This document shows, piece by piece, positions 1 to 8,168 of a DNA stretch of 27,055 nucleotides. The stretch covers positions 1 through 27,055 of the forward strand of contig DATMBJ010000200.1 of the NCBI GenBank assembly GCA_035559315.1, in the 5' to 3' direction. The notes below the pieces were generated by a model. It was not told the origin of the DNA, ran no database searches, and saw only the letters and a list, made by a program, of their open reading frames with translations. The stretch's first letter is position 1, and every line of letters starts with the position of its first letter. Made by a program: the position numbers and the translations under genes. The stretch is from DATLZM01 sp035559315 (GTDB lineage Bacteria; Actinomycetota; UBA4738; HRBIN12).

Positions 1-175
1 CATCATCCCGCAGATCATCGGGAACTCGAGCTTCTACATCGGGGCCGTCGTCTACCTCCAGCAGGGGACCGCCGGGAACCTCCCGCTCGCGGCGGCGTTC
101 TCCGCGGTGCCGATGGTGATCATGGCGGTCTACCTCTACGGCGCGAAGCGGGCCGGCGCCTTCGAGGCGCTCTGA
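1..175 (+). CDS. ABC transporter permease, polyamine type (C-terminal end only)
   Basis: The reading frame enters from the left edge (first full codon at base 2) and stops at 173-175, so only about 57 C-terminal residues are visible. They form a hydrophobic permease tail: a segment beginning IIPQIIGNSSFYIGAVVYL, a short loop, and a last membrane helix ending in a basic cytoplasmic tail, KRAGAFEAL. The next gene begins 10 bases later with GGAGG between them and encodes a second permease. Two permeases side by side are typical of the PotB/PotC arrangement of spermidine/putrescine importers, so this would be the PotB-like partner. The ATPase and solute-binding protein would lie upstream and are not visible. 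Transport of a polyamine or similar small cation is inferred from the family, and the true substrate cannot be told from this fragment. Confidence 0.75.
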   Translation, partial: IIPQIIGNSSFYIGAVVYLQQGTAGNLPLAAAFSAVPMVIMAVYLYGAKRAGAFEAL

Positions 176-185
176 GGAGGGCGGC

Positions 186-992
186 GTGGCGAGGGTGGGA
201 CGGGCCGGGCCGGGGCTGAAGCTCGCGGCGGGCGCCGTGATGGCGTTCCTGTACTTCCCGCTCGGGGTGATCTTCCTGTACGCGTTCACCACGGAGTCGG
301 CGGGCTTCCGGTTCCCGCCCCCGGGCTTCACGACGGAGTGGTTCGGCGTGGCCTGGCGGAACGAGGACCTCTGGGCCGCGCTCCGCCTCTCGCTCGTGGT
401 GGCCGCCGCGGCCACCGCGGCCGCCCTCGTGCTGGGGAGCCTCTTGGCCGCCGCCGTCTACCGGACGCGGTTCGCCGGGCGGGAGGCGATCTCGTTCCTC
501 GTGGTGCTCCCGATCGCGCTCCCGGGGATCGTCACCGGGATCGCGCTCCGGTCGTCGATGGAGCTCGCCGACGTCCCCTTCGGGACGTGGACCATCGTGG
601 CCGGCCACGCGACGTTCTGCATCGTGGTCGTCTACAACAACGTCCTCGCCCGGTTCCGGCGGCTCTCGCCCTCGCTCACCGAGGCCTCCGCCGACCTCGG
701 CGCGTCGGGGTGGCAGACGTTCCGCTACGTGGTGCTGCCGAACCTCGCCACGGCTCTCCTGGCCGGCGGGCTGCTGTCGTTCGTCCTGTCCTTCGACGAG
801 ATCATCGTGACGACCTTCACCGCCGGGCAGCAGCAGACCCTCCCGATCTGGATCTTCAGCATCCTGTTCCGGCCGCGCCAGCAGCCGGTCACGAACGTCG
901 TCGCGATCCTCGTCGTCGCGGTGACGTTCGTACCGGTGCTGCTGGCCCAGCGCCTGTCGCAGAGCACCGCCGGCGGCGTGGGTCGGGCCTGA
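186..992 (+). CDS. ABC transporter permease, PotC type
   Basis: This 268-residue inner-membrane permease starts at GTG 186, placed just after a GGAGG ribosome site at 176-180. The N-terminal helix (about residues 18-36) is followed by several more hydrophobic segments. The cytoplasmic EAA loop that docks onto the transporter ATPase is clear at about residues 166-185 (EASADLGASGWQTFRYVVLP). Length and order fit the PotC family of binding-protein-dependent polyamine permeases. It is translationally close to the preceding permease, and the two should form the membrane heterodimer. It ends 30 bases before the convergent SDH-type protease gene. Family assignment is firm. The substrate (putrescine, spermidine or another solute) is not shown by the sequence. 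Confidence 0.85.
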   Translation: MARVGRAGPGLKLAAGAVMAFLYFPLGVIFLYAFTTESAGFRFPPPGFTTEWFGVAWRNEDLWAALRLSLVVAAAATAAALVLGSLLAAAVYRTRFAGREAISFLVVLPIALPGIVTGIALRSSMELADVPFGTWTIVAGHATFCIVVVYNNVLARFRRLSPSLTEASADLGASGWQTFRYVVLPNLATALLAGGLLSFVLSFDEIIVTTFTAGQQQTLPIWIFSILFRPRQQPVTNVVAILVVAVTFVPVLLAQRLSQSTAGGVGRA

Positions 993-1022
993 TCCGCCGG
1001 CCCGGTCGGCGTCGCCGCGGCC

Positions 1023-1877
1023 TCAGGAGGCCTGCCGCCGTTCCCGCTCCGGCACCCGCTCCGGCGGGCCGTAGGGCATCGGCACGTACTCGACCGAGGG
1101 GCGCCGCCCGCGCGGCTGCGGGTACAGGCGCATCAGGTGGCGGACCTCGAGGGGCAGGTCGGCGGAGACCGGGAGGCCGAGGGCCCGGGCCTCCTCCACC
1201 GAGATCGGGTAGTCGTGGGTCCAGCGGCCCTCGGAGAGCGTCCCCGCGAGCTCCTTGGCCCGGGCCTCCTCCATCCCGTTCCCGGTGAGCAGCTCGAAGA
1301 CCAGGTCGTGCACCTGCTGGCGGGCCTTCCGGGCGACGTCGGCCAGGATCAGGGTCTGGTCGTCCAGCTCGTTGGGGTCCTTCCGCTCGACGGCGGCGAG
1401 GATCGAGGCCGCCGGGTACTGGCCGACCTGCGGGTCCACCGGGCCCAGCACGGCTGAGGGCGCCATCAGGATCTCGTCCGCGGCCAGTGCGATCAGCGTG
1501 CCGCCGCTCATCGCGTAGTGCGGCACCATCACCGTGACCTTCGCGCGGTGCCGCAGGAGGGCGCGCGCGATCTGCTCGGCGGCCAGCACCATCCCGCCCG
1601 GCGTGTGGAGGATCAGGTCGATGGGCCGGGAGGGGTCGGTGAGCTCGATGGCCCGGAGCACCTCCTCGGAGTCGTCGACGTCGATGAAGCGGGCGAAGGG
1701 GAGCCCGAGGAGCGAGAAGCCCTCCTGGCGGTGGATCAGCGTGATGACCCGGGTGCCCCGGACCCGCTCCAGCCGTCGGATCGCCGCCGCGCGCTGGGCC
1801 AGGAGGTAGCGCTGCTGGATCAGCGGCTGGAGGGACATCGCGAGGAGGATCAGCCAGATCACGCTGAAGACGTCCAT
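1023..1877 (-). CDS. Membrane-anchored SDH/ClpP-class serine protease
   Basis: This protein belongs to the serine dehydrogenase proteinase (SDH_sah) family within the ClpP/SppA crotonase-like fold. With the start chosen here it has 284 residues. The N-terminus is a membrane helix (VFSVIWLILLAM), so the protease is probably tethered to the membrane facing the cytoplasm. The core has a TPGG oxyanion motif (residues 92-95 in the numbering used here, which is 3 lower than from the upstream start) and the nucleophile motif YAMSGGT with Ser124. A conserved GPVDPQ segment follows. Two ATG codons are in frame, at 1886 and 1877. I prefer 1877 because TAGGAT ends exactly 7 bases before it, as at other genes in this window. 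The gene lies 79 bases downstream of bpa on the same strand, which hints at a shared proteolysis role, but it has its own promoter-like box. Substrates are unknown. Confidence 0.85.
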   Translation of the reverse strand: MDVFSVIWLILLAMSLQPLIQQRYLLAQRAAAIRRLERVRGTRVITLIHRQEGFSLLGLPFARFIDVDDSEEVLRAIELTDPSRPIDLILHTPGGMVLAAEQIARALLRHRAKVTVMVPHYAMSGGTLIALAADEILMAPSAVLGPVDPQVGQYPAASILAAVERKDPNELDDQTLILADVARKARQQVHDLVFELLTGNGMEEARAKELAGTLSEGRWTHDYPISVEEARALGLPVSADLPLEVRHLMRLYPQPRGRRPSVEYVPMPYGPPERVPERERRQAS

Positions 1878-1884
1878 CGCCAGC

Positions 1885-1890
1885 ATCCTA
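1885..1890 (-). promoter_or_regulatory. -10 box TAGGAT of the SDH-type protease gene (leaderless)
   Basis: On the minus strand TAGGAT is followed by seven bases and then ATG at 1877. There is no purine-rich ribosome site before that ATG. A weak TTCCCC lies 18 bases upstream as a possible -35. The spacing matches leaderless actinobacterial transcripts, where the start codon is the first transcribed base. The box overlaps the alternative upstream ATG (1886), which would then not be on the mRNA. Confidence 0.45.
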
Positions 1891-1956
1891 GCCGAGGGCC
1901 GGCCCCGCGGGGAACGCGGCAGGCTCGCGCGGGCACCGGTCGGGGCTCGCGGGGAG

Positions 1957-2433
1957 CTACAGGTACTGGCCGGGCGGCCGCTGCTGCTCCGGCGGCTGGG
2001 GCTGTCCGGAGGGCAGGCCCCGTCGGCGGAGCTCCTCGAGCTGCGCCCGGGCGGCCATCTGCTGGGCCCACAGCGCCGCCTGGATCCCGTGGAACAGCCC
2101 CTCGAGCCACCCCACGAGCTGGGCCTGGGCCACGCGGAGCTCGGACTCGGTCGGGACGCCGGACATCGGCGGGGCCAGGGCGGCCAGCTCCTCCTGGAGG
2201 TCCTCGGAGATCGCCTCCCGGAGCTCGGAGAGCGAGCGGTCGTAGATCTGGCGCATCCGGGCCCGGCCGGCTTCGTCGAGGGAGGTCTGCCGGGTCTCGT
2301 CGAGGAGCTCCCGGACCATGTTGGCGATCCGCAGGAGCTTGGCCGGCTCGGTCACGGTCTCCTGCCGCGCCTCCGCCGGGGGCCGCTGGGAGGGCTCCTC
2401 CGGCTGTTCGATCCGCCGCTCGTCGGTGGCCAC
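1957..2433 (-). CDS. bpa: Bacterial proteasome activator Bpa (PafE)
   Basis: This 158-residue protein is recognisable as Bpa (DUF2587 family), the ATP-independent ring that opens the actinobacterial 20S proteasome. The core from about residue 30 (AKLLRIANMVRELLDE) to about residue 125 is predicted helical, matching the four-helix bundle that forms a dodecameric ring in M. tuberculosis Rv3780. After a proline/glutamine-rich flexible tail the protein ends in GQYL (155-158), the exact HbYX-like motif that Rv3780 inserts into pockets of the proteasome alpha ring. The genome should therefore also encode 20S subunits, Mpa/ARC and Pup ligase, none of which is in this window. The GTG start is supported by an overlapping promoter pattern with no ribosome site. 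The SDH-type protease follows downstream. Confidence 0.92.
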   Translation of the reverse strand: MATDERRIEQPEEPSQRPPAEARQETVTEPAKLLRIANMVRELLDETRQTSLDEAGRARMRQIYDRSLSELREAISEDLQEELAALAPPMSGVPTESELRVAQAQLVGWLEGLFHGIQAALWAQQMAARAQLEELRRRGLPSGQPQPPEQQRPPGQYL

Positions 2434-2439
2434 GGCCCC

Positions 2440-2468
2440 ACGTTAGCAGGCCATCGGGGGTCGGTCAG
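2440..2468 (-). promoter_or_regulatory. Promoter of bpa: CTGACC-17-TAACGT, leaderless
   Basis: Reading the minus strand, CTGACC (2468-2463) is followed by 17 bases, TAACGT (2445-2440), six bases and the GTG start at 2433. Both hexamers and their spacing resemble a housekeeping sigma promoter. The distance to GTG puts the transcription start at or next to the start codon. This is the best-formed promoter in the window. Confidence 0.55.
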
Positions 2469-2514
2469 CCCGGGTCCGTCCGCCCCGGCTCAGCGGCGAC
2501 GGATGCGTCGGTGG

Positions 2515-2530
2515 GCCTCACCGGCGAGGC
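2515..2530 (-). terminator. Stem-loop downstream of the dipeptidase gene
   Basis: On the minus strand GCCTC-GCCGGT-GAGGC forms a perfect 5-bp stem with a 6-base loop, 17 bases after the stop codon of the M20 dipeptidase and ahead of the bpa promoter. A second similar CCTC...GAGG element overlaps the stop codon itself. There is no T-tract, so an intrinsic terminator is only a possibility; GC-rich actinobacteria often have such unusual hairpins. Confidence 0.3.
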
Positions 2531-2546
2531 ATCGGTCGGCCCGCCC

Positions 2547-3881
2547 TCACCCGGCGAGGTACCGCAGGAGGAGGGCTTCCGCGAGCGCGGCCCGCTCCAC
2601 CTCGGCCAGATCCACGCTCTCGTCCTGCGCGTGGGCGTTCGATCGATCGTCCATCGCCCCCATGAGGAGGATCTCCGCGCCGGGCAGCGCCTCGGCGAGG
2701 GCCGGGACGAGCGGGATCGAGCCACCCGACCCCACCTCGACCGCCGGGCGCCCGTAGGCCTCGGCCAGCGCGCGGCGGGCGACGGCGTAGGCCGGCCCGT
2801 CGGTCCGGCAGGCGAACCCCTTCCCAGGGTCGCCCCTGATCACGGTGACCCGGGCGCCCCAGGGGACCGCCCGGCGGAGGTGGTCGACGAGGAGGTCCAG
2901 GGCGCGCTCTGGATCGTCGGTGGGCGCGAGCCGGAGCGAGACCACCGCCCGGGCGCGGTCCACGAGGATGTTCCGCGCCCCGTGGACCGGGGGCGCGTCG
3001 ATCCCGATGACGTTCACCGCCGGGCGGGTCCACAGGCGCTCGGCGAGGGGGCCCTCGCCGACGAGCTCGACGCCCTCGAGCACCCCGGCCTCCCGCCGGA
3101 AGTCGTCCTCGGGCTCCTCCGCGCCCGCCCACGGCATCGAGGCCAGGCCCGGCACGGCGCAGGACCCGCGCTCGTCCTGGAGCGTGGCCAGGGCCTTGAT
3201 CAACGCCATCAGCGCGTCTGGGGCCCCTCCACCGTAGGCGCCGCTGTGGACGGGTCGCTCCAGGGTCCGGACCTCCACCGTGCAGTCGACGACCCCGCGG
3301 AGCGTGGTCGTGAGGGTGGGCTCGCCGGTCCTGCGGTTGCCGGAGTCCGCCACGATCACCGCGTCCGCGGCGAACCGGTCCCGGTTCTCCCTGATCAGGC
3401 GGGGGAGGTTGTCGGTGGTCGCCTCCTCCTCCCCCTCGACCAGGACCTTCACGCCGACCGGAGGGCGGCCCGCGAAGGCCCGGAGGGCGGCGGCGTGGAT
3501 CGCGACGCCGGACTTGTCGTCGGCCGCCCCGCGGCCGTAGAGGCGTCCGTCGCGCTCCACCGGCTCGAAGGGAGGCGTGCTCCAGAGCTCCTCCGGACCG
3601 GCGGGCTGGACGTCGTGGTGGGCGTAGAGGAGCACGGTCGGCGCCCCGGCGGGCGCGGGGACCTCGCCGAAGACGGCGGGGTGCCCGCCCGGCGTCTCGA
3701 TCAGCCGCACCTCGGGGACCCCCGCCTCCCGCAGGATCTCCGCCGTGGCCTCCGCGCTCTCCCGGACCGGCCCGGGGTCGAAGCCCTCGAAGGCCACGGA
3801 GGGGATGCGGACGAGGCGCTCGAGGTCGGCACGGATGCGTCCGCGCTGGGCGGCGACGGCGGCGCGGAGGTCCTCGGTCAC
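2547..3881 (-). CDS. M20-family dipeptidase / metallopeptidase
   Basis: This 444-residue zinc peptidase belongs to family M20 (the ArgE/DapE/carnosinase group), most like the M20 dipeptidases. Metal and catalytic motifs are complete: YAHHDVQP with His88 and Asp90, GRGAADDKSG with bridging Asp121, VEGEEE with the general base Glu151 and metal Glu152, and VADSGN with Asp179. A dimerisation (lid) domain lies between about residues 190 and 310. It probably cleaves dipeptides or N-acyl amino acids in the cytoplasm. The start was set at GTG 3881 because a strong GGGAGGG lies just upstream and homology begins here. The frame is open much further upstream, but that stretch overlaps pdxH and is not coding. 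The exact substrate cannot be read from the sequence. Confidence 0.88.
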   Translation of the reverse strand: MTEDLRAAVAAQRGRIRADLERLVRIPSVAFEGFDPGPVRESAEATAEILREAGVPEVRLIETPGGHPAVFGEVPAPAGAPTVLLYAHHDVQPAGPEELWSTPPFEPVERDGRLYGRGAADDKSGVAIHAAALRAFAGRPPVGVKVLVEGEEEATTDNLPRLIRENRDRFAADAVIVADSGNRRTGEPTLTTTLRGVVDCTVEVRTLERPVHSGAYGGGAPDALMALIKALATLQDERGSCAVPGLASMPWAGAEEPEDDFRREAGVLEGVELVGEGPLAERLWTRPAVNVIGIDAPPVHGARNILVDRARAVVSLRLAPTDDPERALDLLVDHLRRAVPWGARVTVIRGDPGKGFACRTDGPAYAVARRALAEAYGRPAVEVGSGGSIPLVPALAEALPGAEILLMGAMDDRSNAHAQDESVDLAEVERAALAEALLLRYLAG

Positions 3882-3949
3882 CGCGCCCTCCCCGCTCGAG
3901 GTCGGCCCGGGCGTCGCTGCCCCCGTCTCGCCCCGTCCATCGGCCCGGG

Positions 3950-3955
3950 AGGCTA
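3950..3955 (-). promoter_or_regulatory. Possible -10 box TAGCCT for the M20 dipeptidase
   Basis: On the minus strand TAGCCT lies just after the pdxH stop and about 68 bases before the GTG of the dipeptidase. It would give a leader of roughly 60 bases that contains the GGGAGGG ribosome site. No convincing -35 was seen. Co-transcription from pdxH is the alternative. Confidence 0.3.
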
Positions 3956-3969
3956 CCAGCGCGGCGCCG

Positions 3970-4596
3970 CTACGGACCCAGCCGCTCGATCCGCCAGGAG
4001 CCGTCCGGGCGCCGTTGGTAGCGGAACCGGTCGTGCAGGCGGTGCGCGCGGCCCTGCCAGAACTCGAACGCGTCGGGGAGGATCCGGTAGCCGCCCCACG
4101 ACGGCGGGGGCGGTACGTCCTCCCCGGGGAACCGGGCGTCGGCCTCCGCGTAGCGGGCCTCGAGCCAGCGCCGGCCGGGGATCGGCGCGCTCTGGGGCGA
4201 CGCCCACGCGGCCAGGCGGGCCTCGCGGGGCCGGGTCCGGAAGTAGGCCTCGGACTCCTCGGGGCTCGTCGGGACCGCACGGCCCGCGAGCGAGACCTGC
4301 CGGGCCAGCTCCCGCCAGTAGAGGACCGCGGCGGCCCACGGGTTCTCCGCGAGCTCCCTGGCCTTCCGGCTCCCGAGGTCGGTGTAGAAGACGAACCCGC
4401 GCTCGTCGAACCCCCGGAGGATCACGTGGCGGACGGAGGGCGCGCCGTCCCGGGAGGCGGTGGCGAGGGCCATCGCCTCCGGCATCGCGACCCCGGCGGC
4501 CTCCGCCTCCCGGTACCAGCGCCGGAACTGCTCGACCGGGTCGGGGTGGAGGTCCCGGCGGGAGAGGGTGCGTTCGTCGCCGGCGCGGTCCGCCAC
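3970..4596 (-). CDS. pdxH: Pyridoxamine/pyridoxine 5'-phosphate oxidase
   Basis: This FMN enzyme oxidises pyridoxine or pyridoxamine 5'-phosphate to pyridoxal 5'-phosphate, the last step of the salvage and DXP-dependent B6 routes. The 208-residue protein follows the family closely. The FMN-binding block RHVILRGFDERGFVFYTD (56-73) leads into SRKARELAENP. Next come the dimer-interface motif WASPQS (131-136), WGGYR (167-171), and the C-terminal substrate block FWQGRAHRLHDRFRYQR (179-195), with the protein ending in ERLGP. The GTG start gives a normal family length and is preceded at 7 bases by TATCGT rather than a ribosome site. PLP is the cofactor for LysA and ThrC encoded further right, but no operon links them. 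Assignment is secure. Confidence 0.95.
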   Translation of the reverse strand: MADRAGDERTLSRRDLHPDPVEQFRRWYREAEAAGVAMPEAMALATASRDGAPSVRHVILRGFDERGFVFYTDLGSRKARELAENPWAAAVLYWRELARQVSLAGRAVPTSPEESEAYFRTRPREARLAAWASPQSAPIPGRRWLEARYAEADARFPGEDVPPPPSWGGYRILPDAFEFWQGRAHRLHDRFRYQRRPDGSWRIERLGP

Positions 4597-4732
4597 GCCC
4601 GCAACGATAGCGGGGTCCACCGCGCGGCCGCGGGGGACCCTCGCGCTCGCCCGGGTGGGTCGGTCCGGCGGGGGCGGGGGAACGGGAGGTCCCCACTGGT
4701 GGGCCGGCCCCCGGCGTGGTTCGATAGCCCCC
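4597..4732. promoter_or_regulatory. Divergent intergenic region with inverted repeats
   Basis: This 136-base region separates pdxH (leftward) from the first cyclase/AAA gene (rightward). It holds a nested dyad: GGGTCC (4613-4618) with GGACCC (4635-4640), enclosing the 10-base palindrome CGCGGCCGCG (4623-4632). A second dyad is CCCAC-TG-GTGGG (4692-4703). Either could be an operator, though GC-rich DNA gives chance palindromes. Upstream of the cyclase ATG the only -10-like string is TTCGAT, seven bases before the start, a weak match. Confidence 0.3.
4604..4609 (-). promoter_or_regulatory. -10 box TATCGT of pdxH (leaderless)
   Basis: On the minus strand TATCGT is followed by TGCGGGC (7 bases) and the GTG start at 4596. 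No ribosome site is present. The spacing is that of a leaderless transcript. No clear -35 was found. Confidence 0.45.
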
Positions 4733-7700
4733 ATGTCGGCCTGCCCCGCGTGCGGCTTCGAGAACCCGGAGGGGTTCCGGTTCTGCGGGGCCTGCGGGGC
4801 CGAGCTCGTCCGGATTTGCTCGAGCTGCGGGGCCCGGGTGCCGCCGGGGTTCCGGTTCTGCGGGGCCTGCGGCCACCCGCTGGAGCCGGCGGCCCCGCCC
4901 ACGACGCGCGAGCTCCCGAGCGAACGGCGCACCGTGACCGTCCTCTTCGCCGACCTGGTGGGGTTCTCCTCGCTCGCCGAGCACCTGGACCCCGAGGAGC
5001 TCCGGACCGCGATGGGCGAGACGTTCGCGGAGCTCACCGCGGAGGTCGAGCGCCGGGAGGGGGTGGTGGAGAAGTTCATCGGCGACGCCGTCGTCGCGAT
5101 CTTCGGGGTGCCCCAGGCCCACGAGGACGACCCCGACCGGGCGGTGGAGTGCGCGTTCGCCATGCTCGAGGCGGTCGCGGAGCGGTCGGCGGGGGCGCCC
5201 GCACCGCTCCGCCTGCGGATCGGCATCAACAGCGGCCTCGTGGTCTCGGGGACGGTGGGCGACGGGACGCAGGCCGGCGTGATGGGGGACGCGGTGAACG
5301 TCGCCGCGCGCCTGCAGCAGTCGGCCGGGCCCGGGGAGGTCGTGGTCTCGGGCTCCGTCTGGCGTCGGGTCCGGGACCGCTACGAGGCCGAGGCCCTGGG
5401 GCCGCTCGAGGTGAAGGGCCGCGACGAACCGGTCCCGGCCTACCGGGTCATCGGGCCCCGGGCGGGGCAGGCCCGCCGGCAGGCGCCGTTCGTGGGGCGC
5501 CGGGACGAGCGCGCGCTCCTCGAGCTCCTGTGGTCGAGCGCCGCGAAGGGCAACACCCACGTGGTGAGCCTGGTGGGGGAGCCCGGGGTGGGGAAGTCGC
5601 GGCTGATCGCGGAGCTCCCCCCGCGGGAGGGCGGGCTCGACGTCAGGATCCCCTGCGACGGGGACCGGGCCTTCGGGCCGTTCCTCGACCTGATCGGTCG
5701 GATCCTGGGCGGGCTGCCCGACGACCTCGACGAGCTCCGCCGCCTGGCCGGCGGGCTCGCGGTCGAGGAGGAGACGGTGCCGCTCCTCGGGGTGCTCCTC
5801 GGCCTCGGGGGCGCCCCACCGGCCGTGCAGATGGCCGACGAGCAGCGGAAGCGGCAGGTCTTCGCCGGCGTCTGGCAGCTCCTGCTCGCCGCGGCCCGCG
5901 ACCGGCCGGCCTTCCTCGTCCTCGACGACGTCCACCGGGCGGACCGCGCCTCCCTCGACCTCCTTGGGTTCCTCCTGGAGCGGTTGAGCGGCGTCCCGCT
6001 GATGCTGGTCCTCACGTCCCGGCCCGGGTTCGACCAGGTGGAGCGGACGGTCCTCCGCGCGAGCCACACCGCGGTCCGCCTGGAGCCCCTCTCGCCCGCC
6101 GAGAGCATCGAGCTCGCCCGCGGCTACCTCGGTGTGCCGGCGCTCCCGGAGGACCTCGAACGGCTGGTCGCGACCCGGGCCGAGGGGAACCCGTTCTTCG
6201 TCGAGGAGCTGCTCCAGGCGCTGCTCGAGCTGGGTTCGCTCGCGGTGGTGGACGGGCGCGCCGTGCTCGCCAGGCTCGAGGTGGAGATCCCCGACACCGT
6301 GCAGGGAACCATCCTCGCCCGGGTCGACCGCCTCGGGCCTCGGGAACGCGCCGTCCTGCAGCAGGCCGCGGTGGTCGGGAGGAGCTTCACCACCGAGATC
6401 ATCGAGGCCGTGACGGAGGAGGGGGACCCGGCGGCGGCCCTCGAGGAGCTGGCCCGGGCGCAGCTCATCGTCGCCGGCCCCCCGGGGCGGTGGAGCTTCA
6501 AGCACGCGTTGATCCAGGAGGTGGTGTACGACACGCTCCTGCGGCGGGCCCGGCGCGAGCTGCACCGCCGAGTGGCCGAGGCGCTGGAGTCCCGCGCGGG
6601 GGAGGACCCCGCGTCCCTGGAGGTGCTCGCCGAGCACTACGCGCGCGCGGAGGTCCCCGAGAAGGCCCGGCGCTACTCGCTCGCCGCCGGCGACCTGGCC
6701 GCCGAGCGGATGGGGTTCGTCGAGGCCAGGGAGCGGTACGAGACGGCGCTGCGCCTGTGGGGCGAGGGCGAGGAGGCGGGGCGCCTCGAGCTCCTCTCCC
6801 GGCTGGGCTGGTGCCGGCTGATGGGCGGGGACACGGGAGGAGCGAAGACCGCGTTCCTCGAGGCGGAGGCGGGGTGGCGGCGGGCCGGCGAGGTCCGCCG
6901 GGCCGGCGGCGCGCTCGCCGCGCTCGGGCGGGCGCTCTGGATCGCCGGGGAGGGCGACCGCGCCGCGGACGCCGTGGAGCGGGCGATCCGGGCCCTGGAG
7001 CCGGAGGGCCCCTCCGCGGAACTCGTCCGGGCTTACGTGTGGGCCTCGACCCAGCACATGCTGCGGGGACAGGCGGACCGGGCGGTGGCGCTCGCCGAGC
7101 GGGGGCTCGAGGTCGAACGCGGCCTCGAGCTGCTCGGTGCGCGGTCGCAGCTCCTCAACAACCTCGGGGTGTGTCGGGTCCTCGCCGGCGACCCGGAGGG
7201 GCTCGAGCGGCTCCGGGCGGCGCTCGAGCTCGCCCTGGCGTCCGGGGAGGCGGAGGCGATCGGGCGCGCGTACACGAACCTCTCCTCCACGCTGGCGACC
7301 TTCTCCCGGATGCGGGAGGCCGTGGAGGTCTGCGGGCGGGGCCGGCGGGCGATGCGGACGCTGGGCGCGCCCGGGTTCGAGCACTTCATCGCGGCCAACG
7401 AGGCCGGGTGCTTGCTCGAGCTCGGGAGGTTCGAGGACGCCGAGGGCCTGGCCGCGGAGGCCCTCGCCGAGGGGCGGGCGATGCGGGCCGTCCCGGGCAT
7501 CGTGAACGCGGCGGCGACGCTCGCCCAGGTCCGCACGCGGCGAGGGGCCTACGACGGGGCCCGCGCCCTCCTCGACGAGGTGGTCCCGCTCGCCCGGGGG
7601 CTCGGCGGGGCGGAGCCCCTCTCGCCCACCCTCGTGGCCGAGGCGGAGCTGGAGTCGGCCCGTGGCAACGAGGCGGCCGCCGCGGGCGCGCTGGCCGAGG

Positions 7701-8053
7701 CGGTCGCCATCCTGGAGGACACCCCGGCGCACCTGCTCCCGGTGCTCGTGCCCGCGGCCTCGCTCCTCGACGTCGAGGACGTGGCTCGGATCCTGGCCCG
7801 GGTGGAGCCCGCGGTCCGCGACCGTTCCTGGGAGGCGCCGGTGGCGGAGGCCCGCGCGACGCTCGAGCGCGACCGCCGAGGCTTCGGCCGGGCCGCCGAG
7901 CTCTACCGGTCGCTCGAGCTGCCCTACCAGGAGGCCCGCTGCCTGCTCGAGGCCGGGGACCTGGACTCGGCCGAGGCGATCGTGGAACGCATCGGGGCGG
8001 GGCCGGGGCCGCTCGGCGCCCGTCTCCGAGAGCTCCGCGGTGGACCGCGCTGA
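4733..8053 (+). CDS. Zinc-ribbon / class III nucleotidyl cyclase / AAA ATPase / TPR protein
   Basis: This is a 1106-residue multidomain signalling protein. Two zinc ribbons open it (Cys4/7/18/21 and Cys29/32/43/46). A class III cyclase domain follows (about 65-240) with both metal aspartates (Asp74 and Asp118), the adenine-contacting Lys114 in EKFIGDA, and the transition-state pair Asn189/Arg193 in NVAAR. It therefore looks catalytically competent, probably making cAMP. The second purine-specifying position is Gly182 rather than Asp or Thr. A STAND/AAA-type ATPase follows with Walker A GEPGVGKS (282-289) and Walker B LVLDD (Asp398/Asp399). The last 450 or so residues are helical TPR-like repeats. 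Such proteins are thought to be ATP-gated, ligand-sensing switches. ATG 4733 starts directly at the first zinc ribbon. It stands alone between pdxH and a tRNA; its ligand is unknown. Confidence 0.88.
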   Translation: MSACPACGFENPEGFRFCGACGAELVRICSSCGARVPPGFRFCGACGHPLEPAAPPTTRELPSERRTVTVLFADLVGFSSLAEHLDPEELRTAMGETFAELTAEVERREGVVEKFIGDAVVAIFGVPQAHEDDPDRAVECAFAMLEAVAERSAGAPAPLRLRIGINSGLVVSGTVGDGTQAGVMGDAVNVAARLQQSAGPGEVVVSGSVWRRVRDRYEAEALGPLEVKGRDEPVPAYRVIGPRAGQARRQAPFVGRRDERALLELLWSSAAKGNTHVVSLVGEPGVGKSRLIAELPPREGGLDVRIPCDGDRAFGPFLDLIGRILGGLPDDLDELRRLAGGLAVEEETVPLLGVLLGLGGAPPAVQMADEQRKRQVFAGVWQLLLAAARDRPAFLVLDDVHRADRASLDLLGFLLERLSGVPLMLVLTSRPGFDQVERTVLRASHTAVRLEPLSPAESIELARGYLGVPALPEDLERLVATRAEGNPFFVEELLQALLELGSLAVVDGRAVLARLEVEIPDTVQGTILARVDRLGPRERAVLQQAAVVGRSFTTEIIEAVTEEGDPAAALEELARAQLIVAGPPGRWSFKHALIQEVVYDTLLRRARRELHRRVAEALESRAGEDPASLEVLAEHYARAEVPEKARRYSLAAGDLAAERMGFVEARERYETALRLWGEGEEAGRLELLSRLGWCRLMGGDTGGAKTAFLEAEAGWRRAGEVRRAGGALAALGRALWIAGEGDRAADAVERAIRALEPEGPSAELVRAYVWASTQHMLRGQADRAVALAERGLEVERGLELLGARSQLLNNLGVCRVLAGDPEGLERLRAALELALASGEAEAIGRAYTNLSSTLATFSRMREAVEVCGRGRRAMRTLGAPGFEHFIAANEAGCLLELGRFEDAEGLAAEALAEGRAMRAVPGIVNAAATLAQVRTRRGAYDGARALLDEVVPLARGLGGAEPLSPTLVAEAELESARGNEAAAAGALAEAVAILEDTPAHLLPVLVPAASLLDVEDVARILARVEPAVRDRSWEAPVAEARATLERDRRGFGRAAELYRSLELPYQEARCLLEAGDLDSAEAIVERIGAGPGPLGARLRELRGGPR

Positions 8054-8086
8054 GCGGCTCCCGAGGGGGCGCCCGCCGAGGGAACG

Positions 8087-8158
<72 letters not shown>

Positions 8159-8168
8159 GTCGGCTCCG

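Noticed and set aside
3882..4280. N-terminal extension of the M20 peptidase frame
   Set aside because: The added residues overlap pdxH, have no homology pattern, and a good ribosome site sits just before GTG 3881.
1518..4610. A 1030-codon plus-strand open frame antisense to the SDH protease, bpa, M20 peptidase and pdxH
   Set aside because: All four minus-strand proteins have intact catalytic or family motifs; the plus-strand translation is low complexity.
4623..4632. CGCGGCCGCG as a specific regulatory palindrome on its own
   Set aside because: It is pure G/C and so is expected by chance in such DNA; it is mentioned only as part of the nested dyad.
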